From: an uncultured Actinomycetes bacterium | Lineage (GTDB): Bacteria; Actinomycetota; Acidimicrobiia; Acidimicrobiales; Microtrichaceae | Assembly: GCA_903953195.1 (NCBI GenBank) | Contig: CAJBIS010000261.1 | Coordinates: 1-7,367 of the forward strand | Reading direction: 5' to 3' | DNA: 7,367 bases | Shown: positions 1 through 6,533 of the stretch, piece by piece | How the letters are laid out: every line of letters starts with the position of its first letter | Position numbering within the stretch: position 1 is the first letter of the stretch | Program-made: the position numbers and the translations under genes | Notes under the pieces: model-generated | Seen by the model: only the letters and a program-made list of their open reading frames with translations | What the model was told of the DNA's origin: nothing | The model's database searches: none

Positions 1-1657
1 CCGAGACGGTCTTGATGTAGCCCCTCGAGGTCATCACCACGACGACCTCCTCGTCGTCGATCAGGTCCTCGATCTCCAGGTCACCCTCATCGATCTCGAG
101 CGTCGAACGACGATCGGTCGCGAACTTCTCGCGGACCTCGGTCATCTCGGCGATGATCACCGCGCGCAGCTTGCCGTCGTCGGCCAGGATCGCCTCGAGT
201 TCCTCGATGGTCGCTCGCAGCTGGGCCATCTCCTCCTCGAGCCGCTCCCGACCCAGTCGGGTGAGCGTGGAGAGCCGCATGTCGACGATCTCGGTGGCCT
301 GGATCTCCGAGAACCCGAAGGCGTCCGCCTGGAGGGCGGTGATCGCCGACGACCGGTCGGCCGACGCCCGGATGGCCACGATGATCTCGTCGATCAGGTC
401 GAGGGCCCGCAGGAAACCCTCGACGATGTGGGCCCGACGACGGGCCTTGTCGAGCCGGTACTCGGACCGACGACGGATGACATCGACCTGGTGCTCGACG
501 TAGTGGACGAGCGCATCGCGCAGCGTCAGCGTGCGGGGCACACCGTCGACGAGCGCCACCATGTTCACGGGGAACGACGTCTGCATCGGCGTGTGCTTGA
601 ACAGGTTGTTGAGGATCACGTTCGCCGCGGCGTCGCGCTTCAACTCGATGATGAACCGCGTGCGGCCACGCGCACTCTCGTTCCGGAGCTCACGGATGCC
701 CTCGAGCACCTTCGAGTTGACCAGTTCGGCGATCTTCTCCTCGATCTGCTCGACCGAGGTCTGGTACGGAATCTCGGTGACGACGATCCGCGAGTTCTTC
801 GGGCCCTCCTCGATCTCGGCCAGAGCACGGAGCTTGATCGAACCGCGACCCGTCCGGAACGCCGAGACCAGACCGGCACGGCCCATGATCTGCGCCCCGG
901 TCGGGAAGTCGGGGCCCTTGACGAAAGCCATCAGCTCGTCGATCGTCGCCTCGGGGTTGTTGATCAGGTGCACCGTGGCGTCGATCACCTCGCCGAGGTT
1001 GTGTGGCGGGATGCTCGTCGCCATGCCGACGGCGATGCCCTGTGAACCGTTGACCAGCAGGTTGGGGAACCGGGCCGGCAGCACCGTCGGCTCCTCGGTC
1101 GACCCGTCGAAGTTGGCCGTGAAGTCGACGGTGTCCTCGTCGATGTCGGCCAGCATCTCCATGGCCAGCGCCGTGAGCCGGCACTCGGTGTACCGGTACG
1201 CAGCCGGCGGATCCGACGGCGACCCGAAGTTGCCGTGTGGATCGACCAACGGATGCCGGAGCGAGAAGTCCTGGCCCATGCGGACCAGCGCGTCGTACAC
1301 GGCACTGTCGCCGTGCGGGTGGTACTTGCCGATGACGTCGCCGACGACCGTCGCGCACTTGCGATGGTTGCGGTCCGGGCGCAACCCACCGTCGTGCATG
1401 GCCCAGAGGATCCGCCGGTGGACCGGCTTGAGCCCGTCGCGGACGTCGGGCAGCGCCCGGGCCACGATGACCGACATGGCATAGTCGAGGAACGACTGCT
1501 CCATCTCGTGCTGGATCTCGATCGGTTCGATCGAACCCACCGACGTGACCGGAACGGTGGTCGTGTCGTCACCACCGTCCACGTCGGTGGCAACCGGATC
1601 GCCGGTGCCGTCCTCCGACGTCCCGGCGTCGTTCACGTCGTCGTGTTCGTCACTCAT
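1..1657 (-). CDS. gyrA: DNA gyrase subunit A, N-terminal 552 residues (3' end outside window)
   Basis: GyrA is the DNA-cleaving subunit of the A2B2 gyrase that introduces negative supercoils using ATP hydrolysed by GyrB. The frame is open from an ATG at 1657 to the left edge, so the protein is cut by the window and is not a broken gene. Visible parts are the winged-helix/breakage-reunion domain, with LDYAMSVIVARALPDVRDG at about 57-75, the quinolone-determining region HPHGDSAVYD at 113-122 (Ser118 and Asp122 match E. coli Ser83 and Asp87), and the catalytic Tyr156 in YRYTECRL. The tower and coiled-coil follow. The fragment ends near RGYIKTV, where the C-terminal beta-pinwheel should begin; that domain and the GyrA box are not in the window. 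The start is supported by AAGGA five bases upstream. Oddities are an acidic N-terminal tail (12 Asp/Glu and no Lys/Arg in residues 1-31), Tyr154 where most GyrA have Met, and KCAT at 100-103 where KSAR is usual. It lies 66 bp downstream of gyrB and is probably co-transcribed with it. Confidence 0.97.
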   Translation of the reverse strand, partial: MSDEHDDVNDAGTSEDGTGDPVATDVDGGDDTTTVPVTSVGSIEPIEIQHEMEQSFLDYAMSVIVARALPDVRDGLKPVHRRILWAMHDGGLRPDRNHRKCATVVGDVIGKYHPHGDSAVYDALVRMGQDFSLRHPLVDPHGNFGSPSDPPAAYRYTECRLTALAMEMLADIDEDTVDFTANFDGSTEEPTVLPARFPNLLVNGSQGIAVGMATSIPPHNLGEVIDATVHLINNPEATIDELMAFVKGPDFPTGAQIMGRAGLVSAFRTGRGSIKLRALAEIEEGPKNSRIVVTEIPYQTSVEQIEEKIAELVNSKVLEGIRELRNESARGRTRFIIELKRDAAANVILNNLFKHTPMQTSFPVNMVALVDGVPRTLTLRDALVHYVEHQVDVIRRRSEYRLDKARRRAHIVEGFLRALDLIDEIIVAIRASADRSSAITALQADAFGFSEIQATEIVDMRLSTLTRLGRERLEEEMAQLRATIEELEAILADDGKLRAVIIAEMTEVREKFATDRRSTLEIDEGDLEIEDLIDDEEVVVVMTSRGYIKTVS

Positions 1658-1724
1658 GCAGATCCTTGGTGGTCAGGTCGGTGGTCATCGGCGCTGCGCA
1701 CGGTGGCGTCCGGCAGCGGCTCAT
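1650..1724 (-). CDS. possible 24-codon linker ORF between gyrB and gyrA
   Basis: A short frame begins with an ATG whose A is the last base of the gyrB TGA stop (TGATG arrangement). It runs 24 codons without a stop and ends in a TGA inside gyrA codons 2-3, so its end overlaps the gyrA start (ATGAGTGA). A second in-frame ATG lies at 1688. The encoded peptide, starting MSRCRTPPCAAP and ending TKDLHE, resembles nothing I know. The gyrB frame ends with two consecutive TGA codons here, and the second TGA contributes to this ATG. Termination-reinitiation could carry ribosomes through this frame to gyrA, which would make it a coupling device and not a functional peptide. It could equally be chance, because gyrA has its own ribosome binding site. 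Confidence 0.22.
   Translation of the reverse strand: MSRCRTPPCAAPMTTDLTTKDLHE
1663..1667 (-). promoter_or_regulatory. Shine-Dalgarno site for gyrA
   Basis: Read on the minus strand, AAGGA lies five bases upstream of the gyrA ATG at 1657. The spacing and purine content suit a ribosome binding site and favour this start over downstream GTG or ATG codons, which would remove the acidic tail. Confidence 0.6.
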
Positions 1725-3682
1725 CAGATGTCGAGGAATCGGACGTCCTGAGCGTTGCTCTGGATGAAGGTCTTGCGACTCTCCACGTCGTCGCCCATCA
1801 GGATCGAGAAGACCTCGTCCGCGATCGCCGCCTGTTCGACCGACACCTGGAGCAGCGTCCGGCGGGTCGGATCCATGGTCGTCTCCCAGAGCTCAGTGGC
1901 ATCCATCTCGCCGAGCCCCTTCAGTCGCTGGAACTCGTTCTTGTGGTTCGGGTACTGCGCCAGGAACGCCGCCTTCGCGGCGTCATCCTTGAGGTACACC
2001 TTGTTGCGGCCCACCTCGGTCGAATAGAGCGGCGGCTGCGCGATGAACACGTGGCCCTGTTCCACGAGCGGCCGCATCTGACGGAAGAAGAACGTCAACA
2101 GCAGCGTGCGGATGTGCGAGCCGTCGACGTCGGCGTCGCACATGATGATGACCTTGCCGTAGCGGATCTTCTCGGCGGCGAACTCCTCGTCACCGACGCC
2201 GCCGCCGATCGCCGAGATGAGCGCCTGGATCTCGGTGTTGGCGAGCATCCGCTCGAGCCGCGCCCGTTCGACGTTCAGGATCTTGCCGCGGATGGGCAGG
2301 ATCGCCATCGTCTCGGAGTTGCGGGCGTCCTTGGCCGAGCCGCCGGCCGAGTTGCCCTCGACGATGTAGAGCTCGGCCTCACGCGGATCCTTCGAGGAGC
2401 AGTCGGCGAGTTTGCCGGGCAGCCCCGCACCGTCGAGCGCCGACTTGCGGCGGGTGGCCTCGCGGGCGTTCCGCGCCGCCTCACGGGCTCGAGCGGCCTG
2501 GAGCGCCTTCTGCAGAACCCGCTTGGCCTCGGACGGATGCTCCTCGAGCCATTCGGCGAGCTTCTCGTTCGTCGCACGCTCCACCAGCGAGCGCATGGGC
2601 ACGTTGCCGAGTTTCGCCTTGGTCTGGCCCTCGAACTGCGGTTCGGTCAGTCGGACCGAGACGATGGCCGTGAGCCCTTCGCGGATGTCCTCGCCCTGGA
2701 GGTTGTCCTCCTTCTCCTTGAGCAGCTGGTGCTCGCGGGCGTAGCGGTTCACCGTGTTCGTGAGGGCCTTCTTGAAGCCCTCCTCGTGCATCCCACCCTC
2801 GATGGTGTTGATCCCGTTCGCGAACGAGTGGAGTCCATCGGAGTGGTAGCCGGTGTTCCACTGGAACGCGACCTCGACCTCCATCGACTCGCCGTCCTTC
2901 TCCTCGGCCTGACGGAGATAACCGACGTCGCTGAACAACGACTCCTTGCTGGCGTTGACGTGGCGGACGAAATCCCTGATTCCGCCCTCGTAGCAGTACT
3001 CGACCGCCTCGGTCGTGGCACCGGGCCGCTCATCGACGAACGTGATGCGCAACCCGGCGTTGAGGAACGCCATCATCTGCAGCCGCTCGAGCAGAGTGGT
3101 CGCCCGGAACGAGATCTCATCGAAGATGGTGGGATCGGGCCAGAAGCGGACGGTGGTGCCGGTACGGGGGCTGCCGTCGGCGGTGACCGGCGAGGTGCCG
3201 ATGACGTGCAGCTTCTCGGACAACTGGCCACCGTCCACGAACGCCATCGCGTGGCGGCTGCCCTCGCGGTCGATCTCGACCTCGACACGTGACGACAGGG
3301 CGTTGACGACCGACACACCCACACCGTGGAGGCCACCGGAGACCTTGTAGCCGCCGCCGCCGAACTTGCCGCCGGCGTGGAGCACGGTCAGCACCACCTC
3401 GGCCGCGCTCTTGTCGGGATCCTGGGTCGACGGATCCACCGGGATCCCACGGCCGTTGTCGCTGACCTCGCACCCGCCGTTGGCCAGGAGCACCACGTTG
3501 ATGTCGGAGGCGTGGCCCGCCATGGCCTCGTCGACCGAGTTGTCGACGATCTCGTAGACCATGTGGTGGAGACCGGCAGGACCCGTGGATCCGATGTACA
3601 TGCCGGGTCGCTTGCGAACCGCTTCGAGACCCTCGAGCACCTGAATGGCCTCGGCTCCGTACGACGTGGGTTCAGCGGTCAA
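1724..3682 (-). CDS. gyrB: DNA gyrase subunit B
   Basis: GyrB is the ATPase and TOPRIM subunit of gyrase and pairs with GyrA. The protein has 652 residues, in the normal range for the short (non-enterobacterial) form. The GHKL ATPase domain shows YEIVDNSVDEA at 43-53 with the catalytic-base Glu44, DNGRGIP at 75-81, the glycine-rich lid GGLHGVGVSVVNALS at 116-130, and TGTTVRFWP near 174-182. Lys355 in QTKAKLGN is the transducer-domain lysine that contacts ATP. TOPRIM shows EGNSAGGSA at 442-450 (metal-binding Glu442) and DADVDGSHI at 516-524, followed by PLYS and KGLGEMD. Asp75, Arg139 and Thr176 match the aminocoumarin-contact positions Asp73, Arg136 and Thr165 of E. coli. The start is TTG at 3682, chosen because GGAGGG lies just upstream, the N-terminus fits the family, and an in-frame TGA at 3709-3707 rules out any long extension. 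The gene ends in tandem TGA TGA. It is separated from the upstream DciA-like gene by 209 bp and probably has its own promoter. Confidence 0.98.
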   Translation of the reverse strand: MTAEPTSYGAEAIQVLEGLEAVRKRPGMYIGSTGPAGLHHMVYEIVDNSVDEAMAGHASDINVVLLANGGCEVSDNGRGIPVDPSTQDPDKSAAEVVLTVLHAGGKFGGGGYKVSGGLHGVGVSVVNALSSRVEVEIDREGSRHAMAFVDGGQLSEKLHVIGTSPVTADGSPRTGTTVRFWPDPTIFDEISFRATTLLERLQMMAFLNAGLRITFVDERPGATTEAVEYCYEGGIRDFVRHVNASKESLFSDVGYLRQAEEKDGESMEVEVAFQWNTGYHSDGLHSFANGINTIEGGMHEEGFKKALTNTVNRYAREHQLLKEKEDNLQGEDIREGLTAIVSVRLTEPQFEGQTKAKLGNVPMRSLVERATNEKLAEWLEEHPSEAKRVLQKALQAARAREAARNAREATRRKSALDGAGLPGKLADCSSKDPREAELYIVEGNSAGGSAKDARNSETMAILPIRGKILNVERARLERMLANTEIQALISAIGGGVGDEEFAAEKIRYGKVIIMCDADVDGSHIRTLLLTFFFRQMRPLVEQGHVFIAQPPLYSTEVGRNKVYLKDDAAKAAFLAQYPNHKNEFQRLKGLGEMDATELWETTMDPTRRTLLQVSVEQAAIADEVFSILMGDDVESRKTFIQSNAQDVRFLDI

Positions 3683-3687
3683 TCCAG

Positions 3688-3693
3688 CCCTCC
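3688..3693 (-). promoter_or_regulatory. Shine-Dalgarno site for gyrB
   Basis: GGAGGG on the minus strand sits five bases before the TTG at 3682. It is a near-ideal anti-16S match and is the main reason to accept TTG as the gyrB start codon. Confidence 0.75.
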
Positions 3694-3712
3694 AGCACCA
3701 CCCTCGTCAGCC

Positions 3713-3743
3713 TGTGGAAAACTTGTGGACGAGTCGTGGATTC
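3713..3743 (-). promoter_or_regulatory. three 11-bp-phased DnaA-box-like sites in the gyrB leader
   Basis: Read on the minus strand, three 9-mers lie in the same orientation: GAATCCACG (3743-3735), TCGTCCACA (3732-3724) and TTTTCCACA (3721-3713). Starts are exactly 11 bp apart, about one helical turn. Compared with the DnaA box TTATCCACA, TTTTCCACA has one mismatch. TCGTCCACA has one mismatch to the actinobacterial form TTGTCCACA. The third has three mismatches to TTATCCACA but keeps the TCCAC core. The cluster lies between the candidate gyrB promoter and the ribosome binding site. It could let DnaA repress gyrBA, or form a secondary DnaA-binding site near the origin. Binding is inferred from sequence only. 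Confidence 0.5.
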
Positions 3744-3763
3744 CAGCGATCTTGCGAAGCCGC

Positions 3764-3772
3764 AGCCTAGCA
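3764..3772 (-). promoter_or_regulatory. candidate extended -10 promoter for gyrB(A)
   Basis: The minus strand reads TGCTAGGCT, an extended -10 (TGN followed by TANNNT) of a kind used by actinobacterial housekeeping sigma factors. No good -35 is seen 16-19 bp upstream. Transcription would start near 3757, giving a leader of about 75 nt that contains the DnaA-box-like cluster. The 209-bp spacer makes an internal promoter plausible. Confidence 0.35.
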
Positions 3773-3783
3773 CCTGGACCGAG

Positions 3784-3808
3784 CTCGATCGGGGCATCTC
3801 GACCGGGG
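3784..3808. repeat. imperfect 11-bp direct repeat upstream of the gyrB promoter
   Basis: On the plus strand CTCGATCGGGG (3784-3794) recurs as CTCGACCGGGG (3798-3808), differing at one base and offset by 14 bp. It lies in the -35 and upstream region of the candidate gyrB promoter, so an operator is possible. Chance repetition in GC-rich DNA is also likely. Confidence 0.25.
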
Positions 3809-3829
3809 AGATCGGCCCGGAACGACAAG

Positions 3830-3849
3830 GGTTTTCCGGCCTCGGAACC
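3830..3849 (-). repeat. short inverted repeat after the DciA-like gene
   Basis: The minus strand reads GGTTCCGAGGCCGGAAAACC. TTCCG pairs with CGGAA around a four-base loop, and outer GG/CC pairs are possible across a two-base bulge. It lies 43 bp past the stop of the DciA-like gene. No T-run follows in the transcribed direction, so it is not a convincing intrinsic terminator. An alternative stem uses TTCCCGGCC further upstream pairing with GGCCGGAA. Confidence 0.25.
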
Positions 3850-3891
3850 ACCCTGACGAGCTGGCCGGGAAGCCGATCTGAACGCTGGGGA

Positions 3892-4266
3892 TCAGGGCGC
3901 CTGAACCCGGGTCTCCACAGAGGTCGCGACCGTGTCATCACACAGTGCGTTGACCGCACCGAGGAGATCCACCGTCTGCCACCGAATCTGCTCGGCGACG
4001 GCCGGCGCGTCGCACGTCACGACCAGCCGGCCGTCCCGGATGGACTCGACGCGACACACACCGGCGAGGCGGTTCCCGACCAGCTGCGACCAGTTCGACT
4101 CGATCGTCGGGAGCGCGTCCACCCGCGCCGCGCCGAGTCCTCGACGGACCCGGTCGAGGGCCTCGGTGATGTGCCGGCTCGGTCGACGGCTCGACGGCAG
4201 GGGTTCCACGGCCACGACGAGACCGTACCGGGTCCGTCCGACCGTCCGGACGCCGACCGCGGCCAA
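3892..4266 (-). CDS. dciA: DUF721/DciA-family replication protein
   Basis: Members of this family (DciA) assist the replicative DnaB helicase at initiation in bacteria that lack DnaC or DnaI loaders; the mycobacterial member Rv0004 occupies the same place between recF and gyrB. The product is 124 residues from the TTG at 4266. The family core is recognisable: NWSQLVGNRLAGV at 58-70 matches the W..vvG..ia pattern, DGRLVVTCDAPAVAEQIRW at 78-96 the beta strand and helix, and LLGAVNAL at 101-108 the last helix. It is shorter than Rv0004 because the disordered N-terminal region is much reduced. The start is uncertain: TTG at 4266 is only 4 nt after the recF stop and lacks a clear ribosome binding site, while GTG codons at 4215 and 4209 would drop 17 or 19 residues ahead of the conserved part. 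The close packing argues for translational coupling to recF. Family assignment rests on pattern and position, so the helicase role is inferred. Confidence 0.85.
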   Translation of the reverse strand: MAAVGVRTVGRTRYGLVVAVEPLPSSRRPSRHITEALDRVRRGLGAARVDALPTIESNWSQLVGNRLAGVCRVESIRDGRLVVTCDAPAVAEQIRWQTVDLLGAVNALCDDTVATSVETRVQAP

Positions 4267-4270
4267 CCGG

Positions 4271-5359
4271 TCAGTCCGGATCCGGCGTCACGCGGCCACC
4301 CCGCTCGACACGAATGGCCAGTCCGGGCTCGACCCCGGGAGGCGCCCCCGTTGCCGAGGTGATGAACGTCTGCCCCGCAGGCAGCGCCATCAGCAGCGCC
4401 GCAGCACGGCCGTGGTCCAGCTCCGAGAAGACATCGTCGAGGATCAGGATCGGTGGATCACCCCGCACCTCGGTCACCAGTCGATGACCGGCGAGACGGA
4501 GTGCCAGCGCCAGGCAGCGCTGCTCGCCCTGGGACGCATGGGTTCGGGACGGCAGCCCGTCCAGTGTCACCACGACGTCGTCCCGGTGGGGACCCACCAG
4601 CGTGAGACCCCGGCGGAGATCGTCATCGCGGCCCGACCGGAAGGCGTTCGCCAGGCCGTCATCGCGCCACGGCGACACCAGATGCAGCGCCACCGGGGTC
4701 GGTGCCCCGGCCAGCTCCGCGTAGGCCTGACTGACGAACGGTCCCAGCCGATCCACCAGATCATTGCGGCGCTCCGTGAGTCGCTCACCCGCCTCCGCCG
4801 CCTTGGTGTCCCAGACCTCGAGCGTCAGCGCCGCCGACTCATCGAGCCGGCCCCGCACCTGTTTCAAGAACGAGTTGCGCTGACGGAGGGCCCGCTCCCA
4901 GTCGCTCCGAACGACATCGTCGGTGGGCCGGAGCTGGACGATGAGGTCATCGAGGAGATCACGCCGGACGCCGGGCCCGTCCTTGACGACAGCCAGGTCA
5001 TCGGGCCCGAACACCGTGGTCTGCACCACCTCGAGCAGGTCCCGAGCCCGACCAGCTCGTTGGCGATTGATCAGCACCCGGCCGCGTCCACGCGCCGCGA
5101 TCTCGATCTCGACGAGTTGCCGCCGGCCGGAGTGATCGATCTCGGCACGAACGACGGCCTGATCAGCACCCCGCCGGATCAGTGCCTCAGCCGGGACTCC
5201 CCGGAACGACCGGAGCGAGCCCAGATATCCGATGGCCTCGACCAGATTGGTCTTCCCCGCCCCATTGCCACCGACGATCAGGTTCACACCCGGATCGAGT
5301 TCGATGTCGACGGTCTCGTGCGAGCGGAACCCGACCAGCCACAACCGGTGGATCTCCAC
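4271..5359 (-). CDS. recF: DNA replication and repair protein RecF
   Basis: RecF is an SMC/ABC-like ATPase that, with RecO and RecR, loads RecA at single-strand gaps and stalled forks. The product has 362 residues, the normal length. The Walker A motif GGNGAGKT is at 30-37 with Lys36. GPHRDD at 256-261 is a conserved RecF segment. The ABC signature SQGEQR is at 276-281, and Walker B plus D-loop ILILDDVFSELD is at 304-315. TSATG at 334-338 lies in the C-terminal lobe. The middle region (about 100-250) is helical and variable, as in other RecF proteins. The GTG at 5359 is chosen because it gives the usual RecF beginning (strand MEIHRLWLVGF, then the Walker A region). No Shine-Dalgarno-like purine run is visible in the 16-nt gap after dnaN, so translation probably depends on coupling to dnaN. 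The stop lies 4 nt before the DciA-like gene. Confidence 0.97.
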   Translation of the reverse strand: MEIHRLWLVGFRSHETVDIELDPGVNLIVGGNGAGKTNLVEAIGYLGSLRSFRGVPAEALIRRGADQAVVRAEIDHSGRRQLVEIEIAARGRGRVLINRQRAGRARDLLEVVQTTVFGPDDLAVVKDGPGVRRDLLDDLIVQLRPTDDVVRSDWERALRQRNSFLKQVRGRLDESAALTLEVWDTKAAEAGERLTERRNDLVDRLGPFVSQAYAELAGAPTPVALHLVSPWRDDGLANAFRSGRDDDLRRGLTLVGPHRDDVVVTLDGLPSRTHASQGEQRCLALALRLAGHRLVTEVRGDPPILILDDVFSELDHGRAAALLMALPAGQTFITSATGAPPGVEPGLAIRVERGGRVTPDPD

Positions 5360-5375
5360 GAAGGGTCGACGACGA

Positions 5376-6467
5376 TCAGGAGACCCGGACGGGCATCAAC
5401 AGGTACAGGAAGTCGTTCGAGTCGGTGGATCGCAGGACCGCTGGCTTCTGCGGATCCCGGGTCTGCAACACGACCTCGTCACCTGCGGTGACCTCGAGAC
5501 CGTCCATCAGGTACTCGGGATTGAACGCCACGGTCAGTTCCTCGCCGTTGTAGCCGGAGTCCACGTCCTCGGTGGCCTCGCCCACATCGGGGGTCACGGC
5601 GCTCAGACGGAGACCGTCGCTGCTCATCGTGAGCCGAATCGGACTGTTCTCACGGGCCATCAGGCGCACCCGCCGGATCGCGTCCTGTAGGGCCTGACGA
5701 TCGACCACGAGCTCGTTCGGCATGTCACTCGGGATCAGCTTGGCGTAGTCGGGGAAGTCCTCCTTGATGAGCCAGGACGACAACAGCAACGGCCCGACCT
5801 GGAACGACACCATCGTGTCAGCGAGCACCACTTCGACGTCCAGATCGTCGCTCAGGACCCGGGTCAGTTCCTGGAGGGCCCGAGACGGGACGTTCACCCG
5901 CTGGCCCTGCTTCAACACCGTCGTGCCCGGGAACTCCCGGAAGGCCAAACGGTACGAATCAGTCGCCACCATCCGGAGGCCCGACTCCTCGGCCGCCAGG
6001 AGCACGCCGGTCAGGAGCCGCCGCGACTCATCGGTGGATGCCGCGCCGACCACCTGACGAAGGCCGTCGGCCAACTGCTGGCCCGAGATGGTCACGGCCT
6101 CGCCGTCGACCGCCTGAGGAACCGGGAACTCATCGGCGGATGCGACGTTCAGGAGGAACTCCGACCGACCACCGGTGATCCGAGGACGTTCGGCATCCGT
6201 GTCGACCTCGACGGCACCGGGCTCGAGATTCCGGACGATGTCGACGGCGAGCTTCGCCGGCAAGACCGCGACACCATCGCTGCTCCCGGCGACCTCGACC
6301 GAGGTGGTCATGGTCAGTTCGAGATCGGTTCCAGTGACCCGCAACTGGTTGCCGGCGAGATCGAGGCGAACACCCGACAGCACGCGGAGATTCGCCTTAC
6401 CGGTCGCGGCGCGACCAGCCGTCGCCAGTGCCTCGACCAGCACATCTCGTTCACAACGGAACTTCAC
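5376..6467 (-). CDS. dnaN: DNA polymerase III beta subunit (sliding clamp)
   Basis: DnaN forms the ring-shaped dimer that tethers DNA polymerase III and other clamp-binding proteins to DNA. The product has 363 residues, close to the 366 of E. coli, and covers three repeated clamp domains (about 1-120, 121-246 and 247-363). The partner-binding pocket is recognisable: TDSYRL at 169-174 (E. coli TDGHRL), FPDY at 238-241, FNPEYLMDGL at 315-324, and the C-terminal MPVRV at 358-362. One Ser follows where many clamps end in Leu. The GTG start at 6467 gives MKFRCERDVL, a typical actinobacterial beginning. Its ribosome binding site is weak, with the purine-rich GGGGAAAG about 13 nt upstream. dnaN follows the dnaA-dnaN spacer and is followed after 16 nt by recF, so dnaN-recF-dciA probably form one operon. 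Confidence 0.97.
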   Translation of the reverse strand: MKFRCERDVLVEALATAGRAATGKANLRVLSGVRLDLAGNQLRVTGTDLELTMTTSVEVAGSSDGVAVLPAKLAVDIVRNLEPGAVEVDTDAERPRITGGRSEFLLNVASADEFPVPQAVDGEAVTISGQQLADGLRQVVGAASTDESRRLLTGVLLAAEESGLRMVATDSYRLAFREFPGTTVLKQGQRVNVPSRALQELTRVLSDDLDVEVVLADTMVSFQVGPLLLSSWLIKEDFPDYAKLIPSDMPNELVVDRQALQDAIRRVRLMARENSPIRLTMSSDGLRLSAVTPDVGEATEDVDSGYNGEELTVAFNPEYLMDGLEVTAGDEVVLQTRDPQKPAVLRSTDSNDFLYLLMPVRVS

Positions 6468-6533
6468 CCTGGCTCGCTTTCCCCACTACTGATGCTGGTG
6501 TGGTGAGTACCAAGTGGGAGTAGTTGTAGGGAC

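Noticed and set aside
1236..1244. DnaA-box-like TGTGGATCG inside gyrA
   Set aside because: It encodes the conserved Asp-Pro-His of GyrA, is isolated, and has two mismatches, so coding constraint explains it.
1..1657. gyrA considered as truncated or a pseudogene because no stop is seen
   Set aside because: The frame is intact to the window edge and all active-site motifs are present; the missing end is due to the window limit.
1235..3292. A 685-codon open frame on the plus strand, antisense to gyrA and gyrB
   Set aside because: It is opposite two unmistakable conserved genes. Its translation is rich in Arg, Leu, Val, Asp and His with no recognisable domain. Long antisense frames are expected where GC-rich codons avoid stops on the other strand.
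3932..5491. A 519-codon open frame on the plus strand, antisense to the DciA-like gene and recF
   Set aside because: Same explanation: it mirrors conserved coding sequence, has low-complexity composition and no family resemblance.
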